Source: Fusarium oxysporum f. sp. lycopersici 4287 (Eukaryota; Ascomycota; Sordariomycetes; Hypocreales; Nectriaceae). Taken from it: a stretch of DNA of 64,000 nucleotides. A program made the translations under genes and the position numbers. The stretch covers positions 3,240,702 to 3,304,701 of the forward strand of contig NC_030994.1 in assembly GCF_000149955.1 (NCBI RefSeq), in the 5' to 3' direction. Shown here one piece after another: positions 33,005-44,007 of the stretch (positions are counted from its first letter, which is position 1; every line of letters begins with the position of its first letter). The notes beneath the pieces were generated by a model. It ran no database searches and was not told where the DNA came from. It saw only the letters and a program-made list of their open reading frames with translations.

Positions 33005-34672
33005 TCACGACCACAGAAAGTTCAGTCTTGCCAGCCCGCGCCGAGGCTTTGGCTCCACCCTTGGCTCATTCTCATAACGATCGATCAAATGACGAAGTTC
33101 AACGTCTTCCAATGGAATGACCTTGGTCTTGAACCAGAGCTTATAGCCGAAATACATGATAAGAGTGAAGGGCAAATTGAAGTAATTTGAAATGAACGAC
33201 TCTATCTCCCATTGCCCATGGATAAAGGTCGTGAAGCCGCCAGTGAAGAAAAGCAGAACAAACAAGACAAGAGAGGCGTAGGTCGTATAGGGCTGGAAAG
33301 GAGCGGCCCAAGGGAGTTCCTTCTGGCGATTGATTCCTTGCCTATTGCAGGCGTGGACGAATCGCAAATAGACAATGCAGATGGTAATCCAGTTGACCAG
33401 GGTAGAGATGGAGACGAGATCCTGCAGCCAGGTGAAGACTGTGCTAGCCGAGTCGGACAGGGTCATGTATCCCAGGGCCATGAACAGGCCATAGAGGGAA
33501 ACAGCGACATAGGGGATACCGAATCTGTTAATACGCAGGAAAATGGACGGGGCTTGGCCTTGAGATGCCATTCCGTATAGGATTCTGGAACCGCCAAGCA
33601 TGTTGGAGTTACCCGCTGACCAGGCCGAAGTGAGCACGACAGCGTTGACGATGGACGGCACAACCTTGATGCCTGCGTTTTGGGCAGCAATGACAAACGG
33701 CGACATGGAAGCGTCTCCCGTCCATGGTACTAGCTTCTTGTCCGTAGACGGGACGACCAAGCCAATCATGAAGATGGTCACGACGTAGAAGAGGGCGATG
33801 CGGATCAAGATACGTCGGGCAGCCATGGGGATAGACTGACGAGGGTTCCTCGTCTCAGCAGCCGCCAGCGTGATGTTCTCTATGCCCGAGTAGGCGTAAA
33901 GCGCATTGTTCAGCGTCTTCCAGAAGCCTAAGAACCGGCCAAGAGACCCAGCGATGCCGAGGTACTGAACCATGGGCCCGTAGGGGCTTTTCCAGTACTC
34001 GAAGCCGATGGCCTCACCTTTTGGACCGCCACCACAGGTAATGACCAGAGCCATGATGTTGACGCCAACAATGAGCATGATCTTGATTATGGAGAAGCCA
34101 AACTCGAGCTCGCCGTAGATGCGCACGGCCAGTAGTGAACTGACAATCATGGGGATGCCGAGCACGGTGATCCAGATGGCGCTGTTGATGGTGACCCAGT
34201 ATTCGATGATGACGGCCGCCGCGACGATTTCGGCGGGGATGGAGACCATGTATGAGTAAACTTGATTCCATCCGTTGGCAAATGCAAGAGCAGGGTCGCA
34301 GAAGAGCTCGGCGTAGCGAATGACACCACCACTGAGAGGCGCCAGAGCACCCATCTCGCCAACGCCGCAGACGACACTCGAAACAGCCAAGCCAATGATC
34401 AGGTACGCCAGGAACGCACCGAGTGGACCAGCATAGGCAATGGCTCGCCCAGAGCTCAGGAACAGACCAGTGCCGATTGTGCCTGCCAGGGCAATCATCT
34501 GAATGTGTCGTTGATGTAGACCCTGCCTGAGCTCGTTAGACTCCACGACCGTTCCAGCTATATTCTCGACATCGCTGTCCCGCCGCGTGTCAGTTGCAGG
34601 ACCACAGAGTTCCTTTTCCGAAGGCATAGCGTCGACTTTGAGAAGTTGGGGCGAAGCGTCGTGAGTTGACAT
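33005..34672 (-). CDS. Amino-acid permease, APC superfamily (proline/GABA-type)
   Basis: Single exon, 555 residues, intronless unlike the permease at 11.9 kb. The motif GLHQRHIQMIALAGTIGTGL opens helix 1. GGVIRYAELFCDPALAFANGWNQVYSY, YSGIENITLAAAETRNPRQSIP and FTWLQDLVSISTLVNW are conserved YAT-family stretches. About twelve helices, a 50-residue N-terminal cytosolic tail and a basic C-terminal tail ending near RGLARL. It should import an amino acid across the plasma membrane. Divergent from an FAD amine/amino-acid oxidoreductase with a shared 685-base promoter, suggesting uptake and oxidation of the same compound. The 5' leader contains a (GCAA)n-type simple repeat at about 34721-34748. Confidence 0.93.
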   Translation of the reverse strand: MSTHDASPQLLKVDAMPSEKELCGPATDTRRDSDVENIAGTVVESNELRQGLHQRHIQMIALAGTIGTGLFLSSGRAIAYAGPLGAFLAYLIIGLAVSSVVCGVGEMGALAPLSGGVIRYAELFCDPALAFANGWNQVYSYMVSIPAEIVAAAVIIEYWVTINSAIWITVLGIPMIVSSLLAVRIYGELEFGFSIIKIMLIVGVNIMALVITCGGGPKGEAIGFEYWKSPYGPMVQYLGIAGSLGRFLGFWKTLNNALYAYSGIENITLAAAETRNPRQSIPMAARRILIRIALFYVVTIFMIGLVVPSTDKKLVPWTGDASMSPFVIAAQNAGIKVVPSIVNAVVLTSAWSAGNSNMLGGSRILYGMASQGQAPSIFLRINRFGIPYVAVSLYGLFMALGYMTLSDSASTVFTWLQDLVSISTLVNWITICIVYLRFVHACNRQGINRQKELPWAAPFQPYTTYASLVLFVLLFFTGGFTTFIHGQWEIESFISNYFNLPFTLIMYFGYKLWFKTKVIPLEDVELRHLIDRYENEPRVEPKPRRGLARLNFLWS

Positions 34673-35357
34673 TTGGCTTCTGCCAAGACAGGAAAAGGAG
34701 TTGTATTAGAGACTGCTGCACAAGCAAGCAAGTGAGCAAGCAAGCAAAGCAGAAAAAAGAAAACCGAGTCAAGCCAAGCCAAGATGGTTTCTTCTGTTTC
34801 TTCTGAGAAACGAGATGAATGGAGGATCTTGACCATTTGTTTCCCCGTATTACGAAACGTTTTTATGTCTGCCACAATTGGCCACGGCTTATCAGTAAGG
34901 TAGGCCTAGGATCCTAGTCGGTCTGGGGAAGTTCTGGCTAGGGTGATAGCTGCAGATCAGACCCGGGGTCGACCGGCTATGGAGATATGAGAGCGCGTTG
35001 AGGTCAGATTGGCTGTCTTTGACTCCTTGAAAGTGTAGGGCCCTGTAATCCTGTATGCTATGGTACTCCCACCGTGGTGAGCGATATAGCGTTAGCGGCA
35101 TTGTCAACCGGGGCCGGAACCATTTACCCAAATTGGGTAATGCCGTCCCGGTGGACCCCGAGTCCGGTCTATCTAGCCGTATACAACCATTCCCCAACGA
35201 AAGCTGACAAACCCGAGCGAATTCGATAGTACAATCCTCTAAATAGAGTTCAGCTAAACTGAAACAGTGTATGCCTCCAGATAACCTCCATACATAACAT
35301 ACCTGAGATACTGATCTTGATTCTGTAAGCAAACTTTTATCACATCACAGCGCAATC
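34673..35357. other. Divergent promoter, permease / FAD oxidoreductase
   Basis: 685 bases between ATGs pointing outward. Contains a simple tetranucleotide repeat (CAAGCAAG... about 34721-34748) on the permease side, and a 7-bp inverted repeat flanked by CCGG-containing sequence near 35110-35169. Confidence 0.65.
35124..35140. promoter_or_regulatory. Palindromic candidate operator TTACCCA-N3-TGGGTAA
   Basis: Perfect 7-bp arms, 3-base spacer AAT. It lies 218 bases before the oxidoreductase start and 452 bases before the permease start. CCGG motifs sit on both sides (GGGGCCGG before, CCCGG and GTCCGG after). The position suggests a regulator-binding site for the divergent pair; the protein is unknown. 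Confidence 0.45.
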
Positions 35358-36879
35358 ATGGCCATCTCAAACGGTAACACACCTCGCACCGCCGGTACGC
35401 CCAAGTGCATGCCCGTGCCGGACCCAGCGCCATGCTTCTGGCAACAACAGCAGCCACAGGATGTGACTGAGCTCCGCGACCACCGCTCTTCAGAGCAGCT
35501 ACTTGACTACAGCGACATCGTCATCATCGGCGCTGGATTCGCAGGACTCAGCACAGCGCACCACCTCGTCCGCGATGCCGGCGCCACGTCTATCTGCATC
35601 CTCGAGGCCAGGGGTATCTGCTCTGGCGCCACTGGCCGCAACGGCGGACACTGTAGGCCAGACCTCTACGGCCATATTCCCACCTACATAGATCGAGCCG
35701 GCGAGCGCGCTGGCGCTGAGATTGCCGAGTTTGAGATTGCCAACCTGCGCGCCATCAAGAAGATCATTGATGAAGAGAAGATCGATTGCGACTTCACTCT
35801 TACCCGATCCATTGATGTCTGGTGCAACGAGGACTCGGCCAAGAAAGCAGAGGCCGTCTACCAGTCAATGGTGTCTCACAACTTTGAGTATATGGATGAT
35901 GTTGTGTTTTATACAGGCGACAAAGTAGAAGGCGTAAGTGGCCCGAATACCAGCCCAGATTGTTTTGTGTGGGGACCACATGCGTTGATGAAGATATCTA
36001 CTGACTAAACCATCTATATAACAGATCTGCGGTGTCAAAGGCGCTGTTGCATGCGCAAGCTTCACGGCCGGGACCATGTGGCCCTTCAAATTCTTGATGC
36101 ACCTCACAAGACAACTCCTCACCGCAGGCGTCAACGTCCAGGCACATACACCTGCCACCTCCGTGACGCCAGACCCCTCGGGTGACGGCTCGTTCATCGT
36201 CGAAACGCCTCGTGGCAAGATACGAGCAGGCAAGGTCATCCACGCTAACAATGCCTATGTCTCAGCGCTTCTCCCGGAATACAGCAAAAACATCATCCCC
36301 TGTAAGGGCATTTGCTGTCGTATCACCGTCCCAGAGGGAACCACGGCGCCGCTATTAAACAACTCATACATCACGCGCACCAAGGATAACACACTCTCGT
36401 ACTTTATCCCTCGACACGATGGTAGCATCATCGTAGGTGGTGCTGCATCTGTTTTCCGGCCTTTCAAGGAACAGTGGTATGACAACGTGGACGACAGTGT
36501 CCTTATCGACTCTGCAAAGGACTACTACGAAGACTACATGCAGCGAACCTACCGGGGCTGGGAAGATACTGGTGCCAAAGTGAGCAATATCTGGACCGGC
36601 GTCATGGGTTACTCATATGACTCAAATCCACACATTGGTAAAGTTCCCAGCAAGGATGGGCAATTCATCGTTGCTGGGTTTAATGGACACGGCATGCCTG
36701 TCATCTGGTTGGCAGCCAAAGAGCTGGCTCGGATGGTATCCCAAGGGACTCAATTTGAGGAGACGAAACTCCCTCGCTTGTTCCAGACAAGCCAGTTCCG
36801 CATTGACCGGGCACAGAGTGGTAAGGAGGAGGATGGTGATATTATAGGCACTGGTAATTTTAGTACTACAAAGCCATAG
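35358..36879 (+). CDS. FAD-dependent amine/amino-acid oxidoreductase (DAO family)
   Basis: Exons 35358-35933 and 36025-36879 flank a 91-nt intron and give 476 residues. FAD Rossmann motif IVIIGAGFAGLSTAHHL at about 53-69, followed by SGATGRNGGHCRPDLYGH, the family's flavin-contact segment. FTAGTMWPFKFLMHLTRQL after the intron and the C-terminal IVAGFNGHGMPVIWLAAKELA close the fold. The group includes D-amino-acid, sarcosine and gamma-glutamylputrescine oxidases, which release an aldehyde or keto acid, ammonia or amine, and H2O2. There is no N-terminal targeting peptide and no obvious PTS1 tail. Divergent from an amino-acid permease. Confidence 0.9.
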
Positions 36880-36908
36880 CATAAGAACTGAAAACGATAG
36901 AACGCATG

Positions 36909-39321
36909 TCAACTATACATAGACTCCCACCACATGAAAAGATCTGGAGCCAAGTCCAAGTCAAGAAAAGCATTCCAGTCACTAACTCCCTCAACTGCCA
37001 TATTGTTAAATGTGCAAGCATAGGCAGCGTCCTCGAAGCCGTCTTTCAGCTGAAGTTCAGCATCATCACTGTCTTCCCGTGTTTCTTCTCCTGATGCTCT
37101 ATCAGGGCTGCCCGACGCGGCTGGTAGAGCTATCTGTAGCATAATGCCCAGGAACTTGGCATATCGGATTGCCATATGCGAATCATCAGGGGAGCCACTG
37201 TGGACTGCATTGATAACGCGACGTAGAAGATAGATATTTGGATGTGCCCGATTTATGTTCTTGGTTTGTGCAAGGGTTGCCTAGTGTATAATGCCTGTCA
37301 GACATCTATGGGGATATGGTTCTGCTTGGAATGTGCAATGTACCTTGAGCAGATGAAGACTCGCAGCAACGATGAAGAGCCAGCATCGAACTGGTAGATA
37401 TTTGATCAGCCCCGAAGGCTTCAGGAAATCCACAACTATAGATAAAAGTGCGTGGCCGGCCTGTGTTGCCTGATCCTCAAACTCAGACAAGGCTTGAAGC
37501 CTTTCTGGCCGCAGGGCTCTGGATCCAACTTGTATGGCCTGTGCTGCTGGAGCAAAGCAAAATAAGCTTATATAGTAAAACTCCATCAGAAGACATGCAT
37601 TTAATAACGAATTGAAATCTGAGAATTGTAAGCTGAGGTATGTTTTCTCGTTTCTTGAACGTACCATCTTGATGGTAGTACTGCCGTCTCCAACGCTGCA
37701 GGGCTCTTCGCAGGCGTTCCAAATGAGGGACGAGGTCTAGGTCGGAAAATGATCCACCGCGGGCTTTCAATGAGTGCAAAAATTCTCTTCCCTTTCGAGT
37801 CTCTATAGAGAGTTCGAAATAGCCTTCCCAGAGATGACTGTCCAGTAGAGACTCGGCGAATGTCGTTGCGAAGCGGTCTTTGACTACTTGTCTCGACTTC
37901 TCTGGCAATAGTGGCTCTAGACCTAGTCGAGTCGCAAGGCCTTCGTCTGCGAGGTATATGAACACACAGAGGAGACCATTCCATTCTTTTTTAATAGAGT
38001 CCAGATTGGAGGAAGCGACTCTGGAACCAAGCGATTCGTGCTGGAAGCAGCAGCCCTCGTGGGCTAAAGCAATAGCGTTGGAAAGAAGACTCCTATTCCA
38101 CAGTCATGAGTGCACTCTATTGAGATAGAGTCAACAAGGCATGCGAAATGCTTACCATGACATCTTATTGCTCCGATATGCTGGAGATACAATATTCAGC
38201 TTTTCCATTAATGATACCATCCCATACCGTCGCTGTCCAGTGAGTGAGTCTGTGTTATTGGGCGAAAGCTTGAAGCCATCACCATTGGCATAGCCATGAG
38301 CTTCATCTTCTCCTTCTGTAAAGTCAGTCGGGTTGTTAATAGCCTTCACATGCCAATCTATCAGAAGCAGCATCGCCGCTATCGCTCCAAGAGAGCGCGT
38401 CGTGGTAGACCCCCACATGACGGACTGCAGGGATCGCTGGAGGATCCTCCACGTTTGCCAGTGTATTCGCTCGGACCTGATTTCGCCATGATCTCCAGGC
38501 AGTGGAAAGTACCTCGAGGAGAGCGTGACGAGACAGACTACCAAAAGAGGCTCCTCAGCAACAAGTTGTCCATAAGTGCTCATATCGCGGTAGTAAGACG
38601 GTACGACTGGCTTTAGCGGCCATAATTGATCGAAGAAGAAACCTAGGTAGTCCATCACTTCCTGCTTCGATACAATCCCTTTTCTGACGAGGGAAAAGCT
38701 TTTCCATGCTCTATCCAGATTGAGGGATGGATCTGAGATAACAGTCGGAGGGGCAATAGATGAAGCTTGGCTTTGGAGGCCAGGCGTGGCAGACGGGCTA
38801 TTGTAGGCGTGATTACCGCTCGCGGCGAATGTCAGAAGGTCTAGGGCATCTGATGCATTGTGTATATGTGTAGAGATAAGTCGTTCCCTTGCGTCTAGTG
38901 CAGTTGGGGTCCTTGGACTCTGGGAGCAGTCGGCGACGAGTCCGTCATGCACATGTCCCTCCTTATTGGGAGGACGAACTGGAACATCTCGAGGCGCAAG
39001 TGGTGTTGAAGTTGGAATTTCGATATCGGTCTCCGTATGATTGTCACGCGACACTGGCTCAGGGGTTTCAGCTGGAAGCGACAGCTTTCTCTTGGTGCGT
39101 CGCGACGCTCTGAACTCACAAGGCTGATTGTCTGTTGAGCATCGCTTACACGGCTGCCTCCGGTCTGATGTCGGCTCGCAGCGGGTCTTGCGCCTACGGC
39201 AACGCTCGCAAGATAAGTACGCGCGGCGTCTCTTAGATTCAGTAGGTGAGTCTGCTTGGTTGATGGGGACGAAGTCAAGCTGCGGACCCTGCCAGCCGTC
39301 GTTACCGTTGTGATCCGTCAT
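36909..39321 (-). CDS. Zn2Cys6 fungal transcription factor
   Basis: Four exons (39321-38156, 38092-37665, 37618-37344, 37280-36909) give 746 residues. The zinc cluster is LSCERCRRRKTRCEPTSDRR then QPCKRC and QPCEF: Cys38, 41, 48, 58, 61, 68 with a 9-residue middle loop. A basic stretch RASRRTKRK follows. The middle region (DYLGFFFDQLWPLKPV, CLVTLSSRYFPLPGD) is the start of the fungal-specific domain. The splices read on as NKMSWSLLSNAIALAHEGCC, YYHQDGDFNSLLNACLLMEF and HLLKATLAQTKNINRAHPN. It has a C-terminal acidic/aromatic end (FLDLDLAPDLFMWWESMYS) likely used in activation. It sits between the oxidoreductase and D-lactate dehydrogenase and is the natural candidate to control them. Confidence 0.9.
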
Positions 39322-39833
39322 GTTGGAGTTATCCGAGCATTGTTATACCCGCTTCCCGCACGACAATGCCTGCCAGACTGCAGTTTGGAGAAGTTGGCCG
39401 TATGCTTCGGAGTTTGGCTACTGGAAGAGGGTACGTGTGAACGATGTTGGAAGCATCTCCAATGCCGACACAATTCTTGGATCCGGCTATTCTGGATATC
39501 CGGGGAAGGGCTTGTCCAGAACAGGTTGGATCAACTCAAACCCCGCACTTCCCCTTGTGATGTTCCCTGCAGCTTGCCCGGACTAGCCTGATTAGGGCAG
39601 ACTTTCACTCCAGAGTACGGTGGGCTTCTTACCCGCAGTATGCATTTGGGCCCAGGACGAGCGAAAAGATGGTTATAGTAATTTGCTTAGTTTTATTTGT
39701 AAAGTGCATACATATTTCTTGGATACTTATATCTATTTATCCTGACTATAACGTTTAAACTCCATCCCTCAACACTTAGGTCCACGGTCAAGTAAATACA
39801 GACTTTGGAATCTCTCGCAAGAATCATCCTTCT
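39322..39833. other. Short intergenic spacer
   Basis: 512 bases with the regulator's promoter and the 3' end of the dehydrogenase gene. A run of AT-rich sequence at 39670-39760. Nothing else noted. Confidence 0.5.
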
Positions 39834-41811
39834 TCATGGATCGAATACCTTACCCGGATTCAATAGCCAACTGACAAGAGCCTTAGCATATATTCACGAT
39901 ACGTTAAGCGGATGTCATCATGTACTCACTGGGGATCAAGGGTGTCTTTGATAGCTTTCATAATGCCGATAGTTGCAGGACCGAGCTCTTTCTGTAGGCA
40001 ATGCTTTCCTTTGTTAGCTGAACCCAAGACAGTCAGGCAGTAAAATACTTACCTTCTTGCCCAATCCGATCCCATGCTCTCCTGATACTGTGCCCTCCAT
40101 CTCCAGTGCTCTCGCCATCATCCCATCCACACAATCAGACACAGCTTGACGTTCCTGCTTATCATCTGGGTTGTACATAACAACCTGATGGAAGTTGCCA
40201 TCACCAACATGTCCCATAACACTGTTGAAGAGTCCAAGTTGGCTGGCCCTTTGCTTCGAGATTTCTGTGACTATTGTGTAAGTCCATGCCAATGTCAGAG
40301 GAACCATGCTCTTACCGATTAGCTCGGCCATTCGAGACAGAGGTACAGCAACATCTGTGGACCAAATCTGGGTACCCTCTGGTCGGACGGCAAGGTTTGC
40401 CCACAAAGCTTGTTTTCTGGCAGACCAAAGCGATTGCATCTCATCCTCCGTTTTGGCAAATTCGAAAGAACGACAGCTGCTGAACTTTGCGATCTCATTA
40501 GTCAAGTTGATGCTGTCTTGAACTGCGTTCTGAGAGCCTGAGAATCTGCATATTGGTGAGCATTCGGACTCTTTCAGTGATAAACAGCAGCCGCGTGCTA
40601 CTTACTTTAGGAAAAGGGTAGGATATTCATCCCATACTCTTCCACCTGCTCCGCCGCTCTGGTTAATGACCTTCATCTGCACATCATCCATCATTTCCAG
40701 GGCAGCGAGAGGCACTCCACGTCGCATCATCTCAAAGGCCGCATCCGCCGCCTCTTTGACTGTCGAGAAGGTAGCTGTTGCGACAGAAAACTTCTCCGGA
40801 ATTATGGCTAGCTTCAGCGTCGCTTCAGTGATTATACCTAATGTCCCCTCAGATCCAGTAAAGAGAGCTGTGAGATTATAGCCAGCTGAAGTTTTCCGAG
40901 GTCGGTGGCGAGTTTTGATAACCGATCCATCTGAGAGCACTACTGTAAGGTTAATAACATAATCCTTCATAGTTCCATATCTCATAGCATTGGTACCACT
41001 GCAGTTAGTAGCTATCATGCCACCGATCAATGCAGTAGGGCTAGGATCAAGCGGCAAGAAGAGTCCAGTATCCTTGATCTCTTCATTCATATTCGTCCAA
41101 TTGACACCAGCCTGGACCACGATATCCATATCCTCAGGGTGAAACGCCACGATTCTATCCATGCCAGACAGGTCGAGACATACTCCGGAATGAGGGGAGC
41201 TAAAATTGCCTTCAACGCTGGATCCAGCCCCGTATGGAATCATCGGGACTTTGTACTTGGTGCAGATACGTGCAATACTCGAGACTTGTTCAGTCGTCTG
41301 TGGTCGGACAATTGCCACTGGTCGTACATCAGTATTTGATGTGGACCACTCTGAGTAGCCATGTTCTTCGAGGTCATCCGAGTCTACGCTCACGATGTCT
41401 TTCCCAAGTAGTTGACGTATCTCATCGACAGCCTAAGTGGTCAGCAACCCGTATTTAGATGCATTTGAAATCTCTATATCAGCGTACCTTTAACATAGTT
41501 GCCCTATCCGCATATGACATTACAGCCGGAATGGGTGATCTGTCACTTTCCCTCCACCTAGGAGTAGTGTCTTCTGCTGGTATCCGGAATAAATCAATGC
41601 CTATGGACGGTGCGAGGACCAAGCCGCTCACTGCGACTCCGAGTCCTAGCAGGAAGTACCCTAGAGGATTATGTCCCTGCCGACTAGACCGCACATTGGA
41701 AGAAAAATATCTTGCTGACGAAAGAGGTTGACGGATAGCGGTGCATTGCCTTGACAGAGCTAGCAAGGACGGCCGAGACAAGCTTGAAGAAATGGTCGAT
41801 ATGATCACCAT
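39834..41811 (-). CDS. D-lactate dehydrogenase (cytochrome), mitochondrial, FAD-linked
   Basis: Six exons (41811-41488, 41432-40606, 40545-40316, 40270-40053, 39991-39930, 39870-39834) give 565 residues. The last exon is 37 nt and supplies the family's end, WLLNPGKVFDP; without it the protein would stop early at DPQ. The N terminus has a mitochondrial presequence (RQCTAIRQPLSSARYFSSNV) then a membrane segment (FLLGLGVAVSGLVLAPSIG). The FAD-binding domain (PF01565-like) has PMIPYGAGSSVEGN, IGGMIATNCSGTNAMRYG and GSEGTLGIITEATLKL. The C-terminal domain has MGHVGDGNFHQVVM and EGTVSGEHGIGLGKK. It oxidises D-lactate or related D-2-hydroxy acids to keto acids, passing electrons to cytochrome c. Confidence 0.95.
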
Positions 41812-42394
41812 TTTAGTCTATGATTAATGAGTAAATGCGGTCTGGGAAGTGTAATGTTAATCTTGAAGTATTTAATAGTGATGGAGAAACCCTCATACGA
41901 TAAGTCAGAAGGTCCTTTTTTCGCGTGCCACTAAGAGGAATACACAAGTGATTACGAGTTTCACTTCTGTGCTTAAACTCGGAGATGATTGAGTTGGGGA
42001 AATTGGGGCCGAGGCCACTGGCAAGCCGCGGTCTCGGATATTCCCAGAGTAGACTAGCCGGTTCGATATCCGACCGGCTCGGATATTTATGGAGTCTTCG
42101 GACCGTAAGCGCTGCGGCATTCCACCGTTGGATTGGTCTGATTCGACTCGTCTTGTGGGTTTATGGCTGTGTGGGGTAATGCACTGCCAGCTGCATATTC
42201 AGTTGATGTGACGAGATCCGGGGTAGATGATCTGGGGTTGGTGCAATTGAGGCATCTACCATTCATTATATAAACCCACGACATCAGTCCACTTGTGCTC
42301 AGCTTGGCTCAGACAAACAGTCTGGCGAGGTCCTTTTTTCATCATCCTTGCTGCATTCATACTCTATTAGTACTTCTCATATCATCCACCACCC
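41812..42394. other. Divergent promoter, D-lactate dehydrogenase / MFS transporter
   Basis: 583 bases between outward-facing ATGs. Contains nested palindromes at 42056-42086 and a direct copy of one half-site at 42034-42041, described separately. Confidence 0.65.
42034..42086. promoter_or_regulatory. Nested palindrome with CCG/CGG triplets
   Basis: ATATCCGA (42066-42073) and TCGGATAT (42079-42086) are perfect 8-bp arms around CCGGC. Overlapping it, AGCCGGT (42056-42062) and ACCGGCT (42073-42079) form a second perfect 7-bp inverted repeat. A further TCGGATAT stands at 42034-42041. CCG-N7-CGG within it is the kind of spaced triplet bound by Zn2Cys6 dimers. Location between two divergent catabolic genes supports a regulatory role. 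Confidence 0.55.
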
Positions 42395-44007
42395 ATGCCA
42401 CCTTCGATCACGACAATGACACGCCAGCAGGATGAGGCAAGCTCCAAGGCTAGTATTCACAGCAAAGTATCCGCTGCCAATCTTGAGACTGTTCCTAGTT
42501 CGGTTATTGGAACCAGCTTCGAGCTTGATGAAGAGACGAACAGAAAGTTGCTTCGAAAGATCGATTGGAAGCTGATGCCTGTGGCAGGTCGACTCTCCCT
42601 ACTTACTTGGACTGAAACTGACTCTCAAAGCTCTGCTTCACCTACGCCCTGCAATACTACGACAAAGCCATCCTCAGCCAGGCCGCCATCTTCGGTTTGC
42701 GAGAGGACCTGAAACTCACCACTGGCATCAGATACTCTTGGGTCTCCCTTATCTTCTACTTTGGATATATCGCCGGCACTTATCCCGCCTCTTTCCTCGC
42801 CCAACGTTACCCGATTCGAATCGTCTGCACGGCTATCTGCATCATATGGTCTTTTGTCATCCTTTGCACACCAGCCTGCACGTCCTATACCGGTCTCCTT
42901 ATCAATCGCTTTATGCTTGGTCTTGTCGAGGCAGGTGTATCACCTATCTTCATGCTCGTCGTAGGCCTCTGGTACACCCACTCGGAGCAGGTCTCACGAT
43001 CTAGTTGGTGGTATTCTTGCAGCGGAGGATCTCTTCTCATCTCACCACTAATCAATTACGGACTTGGCCATATCAAGGGAGGCGCTCTCAACTCTTGGCA
43101 GTGGATGTATATCATCGCTGGACTCGCTACTCTGGCCTGGGGTATTGCCCTCTGGTGGCTGTTTCCCGATAGCCCTCAGAATGCCAAGGGGTTTACGGAA
43201 GCCGAGCGCCTTCTTCTCCTGGAGCGAGTCCGAGAAAACAATGCCGGTACTGAGGACAAACATTTCAAGTCCTACCAGTTCCGGGAGGCCTTGTTTGACT
43301 ATCGACTTTGGGGTATCATGATTCTATCTATCGTGTCCTGCACGGGTTCCGGCGCCGTCACAACGTTTGGAACTATTGTCTTTAAGGATATGGGCTTTGA
43401 TGTGTTTACTTCACTGCTGCTCAACCTACCCATTGGAGCTCTCGCCTTCATTTGTATTCTCGGTTCAGGCTACATTGGCAGAAAGGTTCCAAACTCTAGG
43501 TTGTATGTCATCGCTGGGGCATGTGTCCCTGTCATTCTCGGTTGTTCCTTGATCTGGCAACTTCCAGACTCCAACAAAGCAGGACGCATCATCGGCTTTT
43601 ATCTTGTGAACTTCTTCTCCTCTGCATGGGTTCAGTGCATCGGCTTAGGGACTTCCAATGTTGCTGGGCATACTAAGAAGGCTGTGTATGCTGCTTCAAC
43701 GTTTATCGGTTACTGTCTTGGGAACATCATCGGCCCTCTCATGTTTGACGCGTAAGTGGACTACCGTTGTTCCACACATATGACTGCATATGCTGATTAT
43801 CATAGGAAATTTGCTCCTCGTTATGACGAATCATTTACCGGAATTATGATCTGCTTTACGGTCTGTGTATTTGCTGCCCTTGCACTTCGATGGTTATTCG
43901 ATCGGGAGAACAAGCACCGCGATACGACTTATGGTTCTCCTAATCTCAGTCACGGTTTAGAGGATCTGACGGATCGGGAAAACAAATCATTTAGATACAG
44001 GCTATAA
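42395..44007 (+). CDS. MFS transporter, anion:cation symporter (DAL5/allantoate-type)
   Basis: Exons 42395-42583, 42631-43751 and 43806-44007 give 503 residues. FELDEETNRKLLRKIDWKLMPV precedes the first helix, and after intron 1 the text continues LCFTYALQYYDKAILSQAAIFG, the diagnostic first-helix motif of the ACS family. RFMLGLVEAGVSPIFM and a GLWYTHSEQVSR loop are conserved. Intron 1 has no GT donor that keeps the conserved Val: a GC donor at 42584 does, while a GT donor three bases earlier is the alternative and would drop Val. Twelve helices expected. The family carries carboxylates, allantoate, nicotinate and similar anions. Divergent from D-lactate dehydrogenase, so a hydroxy-acid substrate is plausible. 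Confidence 0.9.

Noticed and set aside
42059..42070. GGTTCGATATCC resembling a tRNA B box
   Set aside because: One extra base and no matching A box or acceptor stem; better explained as part of the palindromic promoter.
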